A stretch of DNA of 64,000 nt from Chromatiaceae bacterium. Its GTDB lineage: Bacteria; Pseudomonadota; Gammaproteobacteria; Chromatiales; Chromatiaceae. The notes beneath the pieces are model-generated. The model was not told where the DNA came from. It ran no database searches and saw only the letters and a program-made list of their open reading frames with translations. Of this stretch, positions 37,976 through 46,372 are shown one piece after another (position 1 is the first letter of the stretch; each line of letters opens with the position of its first letter). The stretch covers positions 620,001 to 684,000 of the forward strand of contig JACKMK010000002.1 in the NCBI GenBank assembly GCA_024235395.1, given 5' to 3'. The translations under genes were made by a program, and so were the position numbers.

Positions 37976-38285
37976 AGGGGAAGTTTTTGATGCTTTTCAG
38001 GGCAACGGAGAAGCTGCAGCGAACGGTGTTCGATCTGAACGCCTGCTATCTATCGGCACGGCTGTCGGGCCGCAGTGTTCGAAAAGCGGTTCACCGGCAA
38101 ACGAAAAGCTCGATGGCGAAACGGTTACCAACGCGCAAGCAAGCAGAGTCATCTGCATTGCTTCCCGCGGGCACACCCTTCAGTCCGCTAATAGGTGGTT
38201 GTTTTAGAAAAATGGGCAGGTCCGGCTGTGCTGGTTGGCGTGCGGTGCAGCCGGAAGGCTCAGTGGTCTGTCGTGCCAGCCAAAA
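37976..38285 (+). repeat. C14: 310-bp repeated cassette body, copy 1
   Basis: One of eight copies (37976, 43595, 49397, 51832, 53445, 57323, 59715, 60684). The ATG frame from 37990 stays open through the body and into attC14, ending only at 38463, so its C-terminus is attC-encoded. A second frame (shifted by one) contains a TAG here. Coding status unclear. Confidence 0.75.
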
Positions 38286-38420
38286 GCCTAACAAGGCGGT
38301 CAAGCCGTTCGCCTGCGGCTCACTCGGACGCTCAGCACTCCGCACCGGCTTGCGCGTGGCTTCGCCATCTTCGCGCAATCCAGTGCTCCGAGCTGAGCGC
38401 CGCTTACCTGGGCGTTATGC
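38286..38420 (+). repeat. attC14
   Basis: R'' GCCTAAC, R' GTTATGC. Subtype IV: centre GCTTGCGCGTGGC / CGCGCAATCCAG, shared only with attC23 and attC33. Confidence 0.94.
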
Positions 38421-38475
38421 GTGTCAAAGCCGAACTGCAATCTCGGTGCAAGTGCTCGACTAAGGAGAGAATCGG

Positions 38476-38964
38476 TTGGCGTCGATGATTTCGTTTCATA
38501 TCCCAGAAGACCGGGAACTCCTCGCCGCATTTGGGGAGGTGGCGCTAAGGCATGAGCATCTGAACTATGTCCTGCGCATGACAATCAAAACCCTTGCGAA
38601 TCTCGGCATAGAAGAGGCGCTAGATGCAACAGCTTATGATGGGTCGCGCCAGCTGCGAGATCGAGTCCGAAAGCTAGCTCGAAAGCGCTTCGGAGAAAGC
38701 GAAGCACTGTTAAAGCTGCAAGCGCTCCTAAAACGTTGCGAACGAGCAACAGAGGGGCGCAACGAGCTAATGCATGGAATCTGGGCAAAAGAATTGGATG
38801 GGGAGCCTTTGCGGCGTACCGAAAAGCATGAGTGGCATCCGCTTCCGACAGCTGGTGAATTGAATGCGCTGGCTTCAGAGCTCAAAGGTTTACTGGAAGA
38901 ATTGAACACGGCACGTTTGGAAGGCTTCATATTCGAAGCATTGTCGAGTAACCGTGGTCGTTGA
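38476..38964 (+). CDS. C15: HEPN-like protein
   Basis: 162 aa, all-helical. R95-N-E-L-M-H100 (TEGRNELMHGIW) is an exact R-x4-H motif. Start TTG 38476 has GGAGAG 6 nt upstream; ATG 38485 is an alternative. Unlike C1 in sequence. Possible RNase of a defence or toxin type. Confidence 0.65.
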   Translation: MASMISFHIPEDRELLAAFGEVALRHEHLNYVLRMTIKTLANLGIEEALDATAYDGSRQLRDRVRKLARKRFGESEALLKLQALLKRCERATEGRNELMHGIWAKELDGEPLRRTEKHEWHPLPTAGELNALASELKGLLEELNTARLEGFIFEALSSNRGR

Positions 38965-38983
38965 GGCTTTGGAGCAAGAATGC

Positions 38984-39116
38984 GCATAACAAGGCGGTCA
39001 AGTCGTTCGCTACGCTCACTCGGACGTTCAGCACTCCGCGCTTGCTCGGGCATGGCTTCGCCATTTTTCCCCGAGCAAGCACTCCATGCTGAACGCCGCT
39101 TACCTGGGCGTTATGT
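38984..39116 (+). repeat. attC15
   Basis: R'' GCATAAC, R' GTTATGT. Subtype I, left arm shortened to GCTACGCTCAC. Confidence 0.94.
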
Positions 39117-39133
39117 TCAATGAGTAAACTCGC

Positions 39134-39931
39134 ATGAATCCAGCGGACCGAGAATTTCGAGAGGCCATTGAATGCTTCAAAGTAATTGATACTTGCCTTA
39201 GGTGCTTTTACGCGGGCGAAAGCCATATGTACCGGCCGATTTCGGCTCAGCTCCGGATCTTGCTCAGCGATAAGAACAGAGAAAAAGAAAATTCTCTCAT
39301 TGTGCGGCTATTCGATGGGCTAGTGATTACGCCCTTGCAGAGCATCACGTACAGAGAACACGGCACATTCGATGATGCTACGCCGTGGGCCAATATGCTG
39401 AGAGTGAGTGGTGGCGGTCCAGAAATGTCGCCGAAATTGGCGCTAATGCCATTCGAGATCACAGTGTTTAGTAATGGGCTTGAGATCGGCGACTTCCTGC
39501 TAGATAAGAATAGCAGTCCAATATCCGTAACAGCCTGGATGGATCAATTGATTACAGTCCATCCATTTCACCTCTCAATTCGCAGTTTGATCAAAACCGT
39601 AGCCGATCGAGGCGGTGGCGCTCATGTCCACCACAAAGAGGATGAGGTTCTTGAAACTTTGTCGAAGGGTTTGCCGAGTAAGCTAGGAATGGATGTGCTG
39701 TTCACCGTAGCGGTGGCACGAATTGCCCAGCAAATCGGTTTGGGTATTACGCAGTCCTACGAGAAGTATGGGGCCTCGTACGATGCCAAAACGGCAAAGA
39801 TTAGCATCGATAAGGATCATGAAACTTACAAAACTTCTGCCAAAGTGCCGGAGGTTCTACTCAAGGAGAAGAGTACGAAGTATGGGCTCATGTCGTTAGC
39901 GAACCTCGAAGAAACCACAACAATCAGCTGA
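39134..39931 (+). CDS. C16: hypothetical protein, 265 aa
   Basis: Among the largest cassette products. Soluble; HVHHKED cluster (GGGAHVHHKEDEVLETLSKG) could bind metal. N-terminus helical (FREAIECFKVIDTCLRCFYA). No family recognised and no signal peptide. Confidence 0.6.
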   Translation: MNPADREFREAIECFKVIDTCLRCFYAGESHMYRPISAQLRILLSDKNREKENSLIVRLFDGLVITPLQSITYREHGTFDDATPWANMLRVSGGGPEMSPKLALMPFEITVFSNGLEIGDFLLDKNSSPISVTAWMDQLITVHPFHLSIRSLIKTVADRGGGAHVHHKEDEVLETLSKGLPSKLGMDVLFTVAVARIAQQIGLGITQSYEKYGASYDAKTAKISIDKDHETYKTSAKVPEVLLKEKSTKYGLMSLANLEETTTIS

Positions 39932-39961
39932 TTTCCATTGAGGCTTAAAGCGGAAATATGA

Positions 39962-40100
39962 ACATAACAAGGCGGTCAAGCCATTCGTCGCTCTGCTCCT
40001 CATTCGGACGCTCAGCACTCCGCACTTGCTCGGGCATGGCTTCGCCATTGTTGCCCGAGCAACCGCTCCATGCTGAGCGCCGCTTACCTGGGCGTTATGT
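39962..40100 (+). repeat. attC16
   Basis: R'' ACATAAC, R' GTTATGT. Subtype III, 139 bp: left arm CCATTCGTCGC...CCTCATTCGG. Confidence 0.94.
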
Positions 40101-40109
40101 TCTTTAAGC

Positions 40110-40442
40110 ATGCTCGAAACCCGGGGTAGAAGGGTACTCCTAGCCCTGGCAATGACGGTTCTATCCGTCGGTTGGTTGTTTCTGGTAGCAGGCGTTTATC
40201 ATTTTGGCTTGGCGCTTTTTCCGTCTGGGGGAGAAAATGAAGCGGGGTTGCAAGCGATATGGGAGTTTGCGTTCAGTTTTGGGGCTACATCAATCGCAAC
40301 ACTGATTGGTGCCAAAGCGGAGTTTCTGGGGAACACTAAAGTTCGGCGCCTTTTCCTGCTCACCTTAGTCGGGGCCAGCGTTTTTTTCCTTGGCTATTCG
40401 GTCATTGGCGGGGTTCTTCCGTTCCTATGGGCAAGCCTCTAA
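40110..40442 (+). CDS. C17: three-helix membrane protein, paralogue of C19
   Basis: 110 aa. Helices: LALAMTVLSVGWLFLVAGVY, FAFSFGATSIATLIGA, FLLTLVGASVFFLGYSVIGG. Shares NEAGLQAIWEFAFSFG and the FLGN(T/A)KVRRLF loop with C19. Function unknown. Confidence 0.65.
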   Translation: MLETRGRRVLLALAMTVLSVGWLFLVAGVYHFGLALFPSGGENEAGLQAIWEFAFSFGATSIATLIGAKAEFLGNTKVRRLFLLTLVGASVFFLGYSVIGGVLPFLWASL

Positions 40443-40479
40443 GTATCGAGTTTATTTCTGTGTTCAGAGAGGAAAGCGA

Positions 40480-40614
40480 ACATAACAAGTCGGTCAAGCC
40501 GTTCGCCTGCGGCTCACTCGGACGTTCAGCACTCCGCGCCTGCTCGGGCATGGCTTCGCCATTGTTGCCCGATCATCCGCTCCATACTAAACGCCGCTTA
40601 CCTGGGCGTTAGGC
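40480..40614 (+). repeat. attC17
   Basis: R'' ACATAAC, R' GTTAGGC. Subtype I. Confidence 0.95.
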
Positions 40615-40624
40615 GTTAAAAAGG

Positions 40625-40909
40625 ATGGATTGGGCCTCAGTCGCAATGATGCTTGGTGTGGGCATTCCGGCGGGCGTCCTATTGTCAGTGGTCCTGCCGG
40701 AAGGCGATCGAAAGGATCGTTTTGAAAAATGGTGCATCTGGTTTGGTGCGGTATCTTTGCTGTTTGCGGTAGTGATTAAGTTGTTGGAAATAGATGTCGT
40801 CCCGGTTAAAGGCGTTGTCGTGGCCTTGTTCGTCGGGTTGCCGGCATTTTCGGCCGGGCTGGTTTTGTTGGTGGCGCGAACAGTGCGGCGAGAAGGCAAT
40901 GGCATCTGA
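40625..40909 (+). CDS. C18: three-helix membrane protein
   Basis: 94 aa. Hydrophobic segments ASVAMMLGVGIPAGVLLSVV, FGAVSLLFAVVIKLLEI and VVVALFVGLPAFSAGLVLLV. No family recognised. Sits between the C17 and C19 paralogues. Confidence 0.6.
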   Translation: MDWASVAMMLGVGIPAGVLLSVVLPEGDRKDRFEKWCIWFGAVSLLFAVVIKLLEIDVVPVKGVVVALFVGLPAFSAGLVLLVARTVRREGNGI

Positions 40910-40918
40910 GAGTGGCAC

Positions 40919-41053
40919 GCCTAACAAGGCGGTCAAGCCGTTCGCCTGCAGCTCACTCGGACGCTCAGCACTCCGCGCTTGCTCGGGCATGGCTTGGCCA
41001 TTGTTGCCCGAGCAATCGCTCCATGCTGAACGCCGCTTACCTGGGCGTTATGT
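40919..41053 (+). repeat. attC18
   Basis: R'' GCCTAAC, R' GTTATGT. Subtype I, GGCTTGGCC centre. Confidence 0.95.
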
Positions 41054-41074
41054 TCTGTAAGCATCGGCGTAACC

Positions 41075-41395
41075 ATGGGTAAGAAACTACTCTTGGCGCT
41101 AGCAATGGTGGTTCTATCCGTCGGTTGGTTGTTTCTGATAGCAGGCGTTTACCATCTTGGCTCCGGATTTTTTTTATCCGAAGCAGATAATGAAGCGGGG
41201 TTGCAAGCGATTTGGGAGTTCGCGTTCAGTTTTGGGGTCACTTCAATCGCAACACTGATTGGTGCCAAGGCTGATTTCCTGGGGAATGCCAAAGTACGGC
41301 GGCTTTTCCTAGTAACCTTAATCAGCGCGAGCGTTCTTTTCCTTGGCTATGCGGTGATTGGCTCAGTTCTTCCTTTGCTATGGGCAATTTTCTAA
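41075..41395 (+). CDS. C19: three-helix membrane protein, paralogue of C17
   Basis: 106 aa, same topology as C17, with strong identity in the second half (TSIATLIGAKADFLGNAKVR). The N-terminal loop (SGFFLSEAD) differs. Upstream leaders of C17 and C19 are also alike, so the cassette was copied as a unit and then diverged. Confidence 0.65.
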   Translation: MGKKLLLALAMVVLSVGWLFLIAGVYHLGSGFFLSEADNEAGLQAIWEFAFSFGVTSIATLIGAKADFLGNAKVRRLFLVTLISASVLFLGYAVIGSVLPLLWAIF

Positions 41396-41432
41396 GGATG
41401 GGGGTTATTTCAGTGTGCAGGGAGGAAATTGA

Positions 41433-41564
41433 ACATAACAATTCGTTCAAGCCGTTCGCTGCGCTCACTCGGACGCCCAGTACTCCGCGCCTTATTGCGC
41501 ATGGCTTCGCCATTTTTGCGCAAACGGCGCTCCGTACTGGGCGCCGCTTAACTCGGCGTTAGCT
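41433..41564 (+). repeat. attC19
   Basis: R'' ACATAAC, R' GTTAGCT. Subtype II. Confidence 0.93.
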
Positions 41565-41572
41565 TTAAAAGT

Positions 41573-42184
41573 ATGGCAAACGACATCAACAAGTTTCTGG
41601 AGGCTTCACTCGAAGGCGCAGAGGCGTTGGCCGATTCCCTCATTGAAAATGAGGTGGTTAAAAATATTCCTGTCGTCGGGACAGCTATAAAGATTGTTTC
41701 GGGCACGCTGGATTTGAGAGAAAAGCTCTTTGTCTCAAAAGTGCAGCGGTTCGTTCAAGAGATCGAATGCCTATCGAAAGAGGAAAAGTGGAAGTTTCGG
41801 CGAAGTGTTCTGTCTGATGAAGAATCGATGAGGCGTGCTGGAGAAGCCGCCCTGCTTGTCTTAGATAAGCTATCTGAAATGAAGAAGGCGGAGTTGCTAG
41901 GCTTCTATTTTGCGTGTTTCCTTGCAGGGCGATTGGATCAAATTCAGTTCAGGAGAGTAGCGGCGGCGATCGATACGGCATTCTTAGATGATCTCGAAGA
42001 GTTCCTTGTGCTGGGCGCTGATGAGCAGAGCTCGCAAAAACATTATATGGAGTCGCTAGTTAGCTCGGGGCTAACGATCATCACGGCGGGTCGAACGTAC
42101 GCGGATTCAGGGGAGCTTTTTTACGAGGCATCGTCAATGGGGCGGCAAGTGGTCGAGTTGTGGAAAGAATTTGGCGAAAGCTAA
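41573..42184 (+). CDS. C20: hypothetical protein, 203 aa
   Basis: Helical. The segment VVKNIPVVGTAIKIVSGTLD is Gly-containing and could insert in a membrane; then long helices (LLGFYFACFLAGRLDQIQF). I recall similar hypothetical proteins in defence islands but cannot name a family. Confidence 0.6.
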   Translation: MANDINKFLEASLEGAEALADSLIENEVVKNIPVVGTAIKIVSGTLDLREKLFVSKVQRFVQEIECLSKEEKWKFRRSVLSDEESMRRAGEAALLVLDKLSEMKKAELLGFYFACFLAGRLDQIQFRRVAAAIDTAFLDDLEEFLVLGADEQSSQKHYMESLVSSGLTIITAGRTYADSGELFYEASSMGRQVVELWKEFGES

Positions 42185-42311
42185 CAATGCGGTCAAGCCG
42201 CTCGCTGCGCTCGCTCGGACGTTCAGTACTCCGCGTCTACTCGGGCATGGCTTCGCCATTTTTGCCCGATCAGTCGCTCCATACTGAACGCCGCTTACCT
42301 CGGCGTTAGGC
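42179..42311 (+). repeat. attC20
   Basis: R'' AGCTAAC, R' GTTAGGC. Subtype I with CCCGATCAG right arm. Confidence 0.94.
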
Positions 42312-42320
42312 GTAAGAAAG

Positions 42321-42722
42321 ATGGATCTTGATTTAACCGATGACGAAATTCTGATTCTGTGGGAGTTTTTCCATCGATATTCCTCAGAAGAGATTCTGGG
42401 CATCCAAGACCAGGCGGAGCAAAGAGCGCTTTGGAACATGGAATGTGTCCTAGAGAGAATCGTAGGTAACTGCTACACCGGGCGGTATGAAGATGCCCTG
42501 AAAGCAGCAATGTCTCGGCTCCGAGATGATCGCGGTACAAACTCAGCAGCCGAGCAAGAAAAGGGGCGTATCGCTTTATGGCTAGAGCCGGAGCAAATTG
42601 AACTTGTTCTTAGTCAATGGCGTAACCTTCCGGAAAACACGCCACCCGAGGCACTTGAGCGTTGGGGGGAGTTGGCTTTTCGTTGCAATACTGCGCTTCA
42701 CAAGGCCGGGGGTAAGTCGTGA
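42321..42722 (+). CDS. C21: hypothetical protein
   Basis: 133 aa, acidic, helical (DDEILILWEFFHRYSSEEIL). Trp-rich helices near the C-terminus (PPEALERWGELAFRCNTALH). No domain recognised. Confidence 0.55.
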   Translation: MDLDLTDDEILILWEFFHRYSSEEILGIQDQAEQRALWNMECVLERIVGNCYTGRYEDALKAAMSRLRDDRGTNSAAEQEKGRIALWLEPEQIELVLSQWRNLPENTPPEALERWGELAFRCNTALHKAGGKS

Positions 42723-42732
42723 ATCACGAAGC

Positions 42733-42867
42733 GCCTAACAAGGCGGTCAAGCCGTTCGCCTGCAGCTCACTCGGACGTCCAGCACGCCGCATTTGCTCGG
42801 GCATGGCTTCGCCATTTTTGCCCGAGCAACTGCTCCATGCTGAACGCCGCTTACCTGGGCGTTATGC
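42733..42867 (+). repeat. attC21
   Basis: R'' GCCTAAC, R' GTTATGC. Subtype I. Confidence 0.95.
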
Positions 42868-42874
42868 GTAAAAA

Positions 42875-43453
42875 ATGATCGAGACCGAGCATCAAGCTGT
42901 ACTCAACGAAGTGTTGAGGAAGATTGGAAGAAATGTGCTCAACTTCCAAAGAATGGAAGCGATGCTGAAAATCCTTGTGTCGCGATCCAAGCTTGGGGGG
43001 AAAGCCAGCGAACTGCGATCCAATCACGAAAAGGCGATTGATGCTGTGTCGCGACAAACGATGGGAAACCTCGTCAAGAGCTTCGTGGGCTCTGTTTATT
43101 CGGCCCCAGCCGAAGCCATGGAAGAATCGAATGATGAAGTAGATGAATTCTGGGTTGGGTTCTCATCTCGTATCGAAGCAGATCAAGCATTTGTCGAACA
43201 ACGGCAAGCGGAACTCGGGGCGTTGGTGGAGGAAAGGAACAAGCTCATTCACCAGTTGCTTGGTGAGTTTGATCATACCTCGATCGAAAGTTGCCGAAAG
43301 CTTAGTATGCTTCTCGATGAGCAGGCCGAAAAGGTTCGTCCCGAACACGAAAAATTAAGGTCTCTAATTTTGGACCTCCACGAGGGCAGGAAGAAGGCAT
43401 TTGAAGCTATGGAAGAGCAAATGAAAACGGGCAATGCGAAGAGTCATGAGTAG
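42875..43453 (+). CDS. C22: HEPN-like protein, near-copy of C1
   Basis: 192 aa. Aligns with C1 without gaps and keeps R121-N-x3-H126. By hand I find 11 nucleotide differences, all changing amino acids (10 residues: 20, 29, 41, 98, 145, 166, 168, 175, 182, 184). Leader and R' are the same, but attC22 differs from attC1. Confidence 0.7.
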   Translation: MIETEHQAVLNEVLRKIGRNVLNFQRMEAMLKILVSRSKLGGKASELRSNHEKAIDAVSRQTMGNLVKSFVGSVYSAPAEAMEESNDEVDEFWVGFSSRIEADQAFVEQRQAELGALVEERNKLIHQLLGEFDHTSIESCRKLSMLLDEQAEKVRPEHEKLRSLILDLHEGRKKAFEAMEEQMKTGNAKSHE

Positions 43454-43459
43454 GTGCGC

Positions 43460-43594
43460 GCATAACAAGGCGGTCAAGCCGTTCGCCTGTGGCTCACTCG
43501 GACGCTCAGCACTCCGCGCCTTCTCGGGCATGGCTTCGCCATTTTTGCCCGATCAGGCGCTCCATGCGGAGCGCCGCTTACCTGGGCGTTAGGC
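43460..43594 (+). repeat. attC22
   Basis: R'' GCATAAC, R' GTTAGGC. Subtype I with CCCGATCAG right arm; not the same as attC1 although the cassettes match. Confidence 0.94.
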
Positions 43595-43904
43595 AGGGGA
43601 AGTTTTTGATGCTTTTAAGGGCAAAGGAGAAGCTGCAGCGAACGGTGTTCGATCTGAACGCCAGCTATCCATCGGCACGGCTGTCGGGCCGCAGTGTTCG
43701 AAAAGCGGTTCACCGGCAAACGAAAAGCTCGATGGGGAAACGGTTACCAACGCGCAAGCAAGCAGAGTCATCTGCATTGCTTCCCGCGGGCACACCCTTC
43801 AGTCCGCTAATAGTTGGTTGTTTTAGAAAAATGGGCAGGTCCGGCTGTGCTGGTTGGCGTGCGGTGCAGCCGGAAGGCTCACTGGTCTGTCGTGCCAGCC
43901 AAAA
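43595..43904 (+). repeat. C23: 310-bp repeated cassette body, copy 2
   Basis: Nearly identical to copies 1 and 3 and followed by the same attC subtype IV. ATG frame from 43609 open into attC23, ending at its R' TAG. Confidence 0.75.
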
Positions 43905-44039
43905 GCCTAACAAGGCGGTCAAGCCGTTCGCCTGCGGCTCACTCGGACGCTCAGCACTCCGCACCGGCTTGCGCGTGGCTTCGCCATCTTCGCGCAATCC
44001 AGTGCTCCGAGCTGAGCGCCGCTTACCTGGGCGTTAGGG
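43905..44039 (+). repeat. attC23
   Basis: R'' GCCTAAC, R' GTTAGGG. Subtype IV. Confidence 0.94.
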
Positions 44040-44051
44040 CTGAATAGCAGA

Positions 44052-44231
44052 ATGGAGCTTGATACAACGCTTGTGCGAATGACTGCTGGGGTGCCTATCT
44101 CGCCCACCGTTTCGCTGTCATTTTCAGATGCTGGAGGAGCGAAACGTTTGTCTGTTCGAAAACCGGGTGTTTTCTCGCTATTCGCTACTTCATTGGCAAG
44201 CGATGAGTCGTGCCATGCAGGGCGCCCCTAA
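44052..44231 (+). CDS. C24: possible small ORF (59 aa)
   Basis: Frame from ATG 44052 to TAA 44231, starting 13 nt after R'. The product is Ser-rich with no domain (TAGVPISPTVSLSFSDAGG). Overlaps the start of the next ORF, so the two could be coupled. Weak case. Confidence 0.25.
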   Translation: MELDTTLVRMTAGVPISPTVSLSFSDAGGAKRLSVRKPGVFSLFATSLASDESCHAGRP

Positions 44232-44530
44232 CCTTGACGGAATCTTCAACAACAATCGAAGTGGTGCTCTGGGCGATTTTGGCAGTGTTATTTGTAGTGC
44301 AGTTGTTCGCGCCATACTTAGCTGCAAAGATAAAGCGCAGATATGAAGCCCTTGGCTACACAATGGCATCGAAAACTAATTCGGCCATGTTGAACATCTC
44401 CAGCTTTTGGCGAGAGGCTTCTGAAAAGAACAGAGTGCTTGGCGATGAAGTAGTTGCGAAATATCTAAGCATTTACAGGGCGTGGTGGGGTGCGGTCATT
44501 GTCACTTTCATACTGTTGCTTGTTAACTAA
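44210..44530 (+). CDS. C24: two-helix membrane protein
   Basis: 106 aa from ATG 44210, or shorter from TTG 44234. Helices VVLWAILAVLFVVQLFAPYL and WWGAVIVTFILLLVN at the two ends, basic between. The TAA is the last codon before a short tail and attC24. Confidence 0.5.
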   Translation: MPCRAPLTLTESSTTIEVVLWAILAVLFVVQLFAPYLAAKIKRRYEALGYTMASKTNSAMLNISSFWREASEKNRVLGDEVVAKYLSIYRAWWGAVIVTFILLLVN

Positions 44531-44540
44531 TGAATAAATG

Positions 44541-44675
44541 CCCTAACAATGCGGTCAAGCCGTTCGCCTGCGGCTCACTCGGACGTTCAGCACTCCGCGC
44601 CTGCTCGGGCATGGCTTCGCCATTTTTGCCCGAGCATTCGCTCCATGCTGAACGCCGCTTACCTTGGCGTTAAGT
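44541..44675 (+). repeat. attC24
   Basis: R'' CCCTAAC, R' GTTAAGT (fourth-position A is rare in this array). Subtype I. Confidence 0.93.
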
Positions 44676-44685
44676 TTCGAAAACC

Positions 44686-45039
44686 ATGAACCGAGCGCTG
44701 ATGCAAAAAGGAGTTGGAGTTGCGCTGATCGCAAGTGGCATTCTCCTCCTGATATTGAAGCTTTCCAATGTTCCGGAAGCTCGGGAAAGTTGGGAAGCTT
44801 GGGCATCGCCGCAATCTGGCATGCCTTGGTTTGTTGGAATATTGGCCGTGGAAGCCGTCCTTCTGGCTTCTCGAATTGCGCTTGGCTATTTCGTCTACCT
44901 TGGCAAAGCGATACGACCGTGGGCATTCTTCCTAATGGCTTTCCTAACTGCGGCAAACGGCCTTTCGGGTTTAGCACTGGCCGTTGCTGCATTAGCTCTG
45001 CAATATTGGCCAGCGAGGGCGCATGAAGCCGAAACTTAA
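44686..45039 (+). CDS. C25: three- to four-helix membrane protein
   Basis: 117 aa: GVGVALIASGILLLILKLS, FVGILAVEAVLLASRIALGY, AFFLMAFLTAANGLSGLALA. No family recognised. ATG 44686 lies 10 nt after R'. Confidence 0.6.
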   Translation: MNRALMQKGVGVALIASGILLLILKLSNVPEARESWEAWASPQSGMPWFVGILAVEAVLLASRIALGYFVYLGKAIRPWAFFLMAFLTAANGLSGLALAVAALALQYWPARAHEAET

Positions 45040-45168
45040 CAAGTCGGTCAAGCCTTTCGCCTGCGGCTCACTCGGACATTCAGCACTCCGCACTTGCTCG
45101 GGCATGGCTTCGCCATTGTTCCCCGAGCAAGTGCTACATGCTGAATGCCGCTTACCTGGGCGTTAGGC
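45034..45168 (+). repeat. attC25
   Basis: R'' ACTTAAC, R' GTTAGGC. Subtype I, right arm TTCCCCGAGC. Confidence 0.93.
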
Positions 45169-45178
45169 GTGAAAAGAA

Positions 45179-45526
45179 ATGGACCCGGAGAAGAAAAAGG
45201 AACTTGATCGAGAACTTCGCAAGCGTCGCTTGAAAATCGGAATAGAGGTCGCCGGGGCACTGATTCCTGCGATTGTCTTCCTTCTCTGGTATTTCCCGTT
45301 CGAAACGGTTGGCACTAGGGAAGGAACTGCAGTGAGTGTCACATCGCAACAATCCGATGAAGGAACGTTCTTGCTGATGGTGGTTGCACTCGATGATGGG
45401 CAGGAGATCACAGCCAGAATGGGAAAGCGCATGAGTTACAAACCCGGTGCCAACGTTGTGCTTCGCGAGAAACGTAATCTTTTTGGGTTCACCAGCTACT
45501 CGTTCATCAGGTACAAAGATGGATAG
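45179..45526 (+). CDS. C26: membrane-anchored beta-rich protein
   Basis: 115 aa. Very basic/acidic start (DPEKKKELDRELRKRRLK), one helix (IEVAGALIPAIVFLLWYF), then an OB-like beta region (GQEITARMGKRMSYKPGANV, VLREKRNLFGF). Type II membrane topology likely. Confidence 0.6.
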   Translation: MDPEKKKELDRELRKRRLKIGIEVAGALIPAIVFLLWYFPFETVGTREGTAVSVTSQQSDEGTFLLMVVALDDGQEITARMGKRMSYKPGANVVLREKRNLFGFTSYSFIRYKDG

Positions 45527-45537
45527 TGGGGCGAAGC

Positions 45538-45676
45538 GCCTAACAAGGCGGTCAAGCCATTCGTCGCTTTGCTCCTCATTCGGACGCTCAGCACTCCGCG
45601 CCTGCTCGGGCATGGCTTCGCCATTGTTGCCCGAGCAATCGCTCCATGCTGAGCGCCGCTTACCTTGGCGTTAGGC
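45538..45676 (+). repeat. attC26
   Basis: R'' GCCTAAC, R' GTTAGGC. Subtype III. Confidence 0.94.
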
Positions 45677-45682
45677 GTAAGA

Positions 45683-45934
45683 ATGGAATTGGTACTTCGA
45701 ATCATGCTGGGGATGGCGATTCTCGCAGGTTTCGTCTTGCTGTTTCTATCGATGCACGTGCTGCATGCCTTCGAGGTTGAAACGAAACAAAGGCCTCCTT
45801 CCATTCAGTTTTGGCCGTTCAATGCTGAGATCAAAGCCCGTTATCCGGGTTTAGCGAAAACGGGAAGAGTACTGCAGATCTTCGTGCTTTCGATATCGGT
45901 TCTATATGGGCTAGGGCTCTTGGTGAGCGAATGA
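45683..45934 (+). CDS. C27 gene 1: two-helix membrane protein
   Basis: 83 aa: VLRIMLGMAILAGFVLLFLS and VLQIFVLSISVLYGLGLLVS flank a loop with RPPSIQFWPF. Overlaps gene 2 by ATGA, so C27 is a genuine two-gene cassette. Confidence 0.6.
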   Translation: MELVLRIMLGMAILAGFVLLFLSMHVLHAFEVETKQRPPSIQFWPFNAEIKARYPGLAKTGRVLQIFVLSISVLYGLGLLVSE

Positions 45935-46191
45935 GGTGGCTGCTTGTATTTACGCTTGTTGCAAACTTCGCTTTGGTCGCGGTGTGGTTTTTCCACGTCA
46001 GCTCGCTCTCGCCGTACCTGAAGCCAGCCATAAATCGAAGTTGGTTCTTGTTTTCGCCAATTTGGTTGTTTAAACCAGATTGGTTTCTTCCTGGTGCTGG
46101 TCAGCGGCTGAATTCGGCGAGAATCGCTATCGCAATCGCTTGGGTGTGTTTTACGGTTCCAGCAGTCTATTTGGTTAAGGTAGGCCAATGA
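45931..46191 (+). CDS. C27 gene 2: two- to three-helix membrane protein
   Basis: 86 aa: WLLVFTLVANFALVAVWFFH and IAIAIAWVCFTVPAVYLVKV; aromatic middle (SWFLFSPIWLFKPDWFLPGA). Start ATG overlaps the previous stop. Probably a membrane partner of gene 1. Confidence 0.6.
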   Translation: MRWLLVFTLVANFALVAVWFFHVSSLSPYLKPAINRSWFLFSPIWLFKPDWFLPGAGQRLNSARIAIAIAWVCFTVPAVYLVKVGQ

Positions 46192-46222
46192 GAAACCCAG
46201 GGTCTTGCAAACTGCGCCGTTC

Positions 46223-46357
46223 GCCTAACAATTCGGTCAAGCCGTTCGCCTGCGGCTCACTCGGACGTTCAGCGCTCCGCGCCTGCTCGGGCATGGCTTC
46301 GCCATTGTTGCCCGAGCAAGTGCTCCGAGCTGAGCGCCGCTTACCTGGGCGTTATGT
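46223..46357 (+). repeat. attC27
   Basis: R'' GCCTAAC, R' GTTATGT. Subtype I. Confidence 0.95.
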
Positions 46358-46372
46358 GTCGTAAGGAAAACC

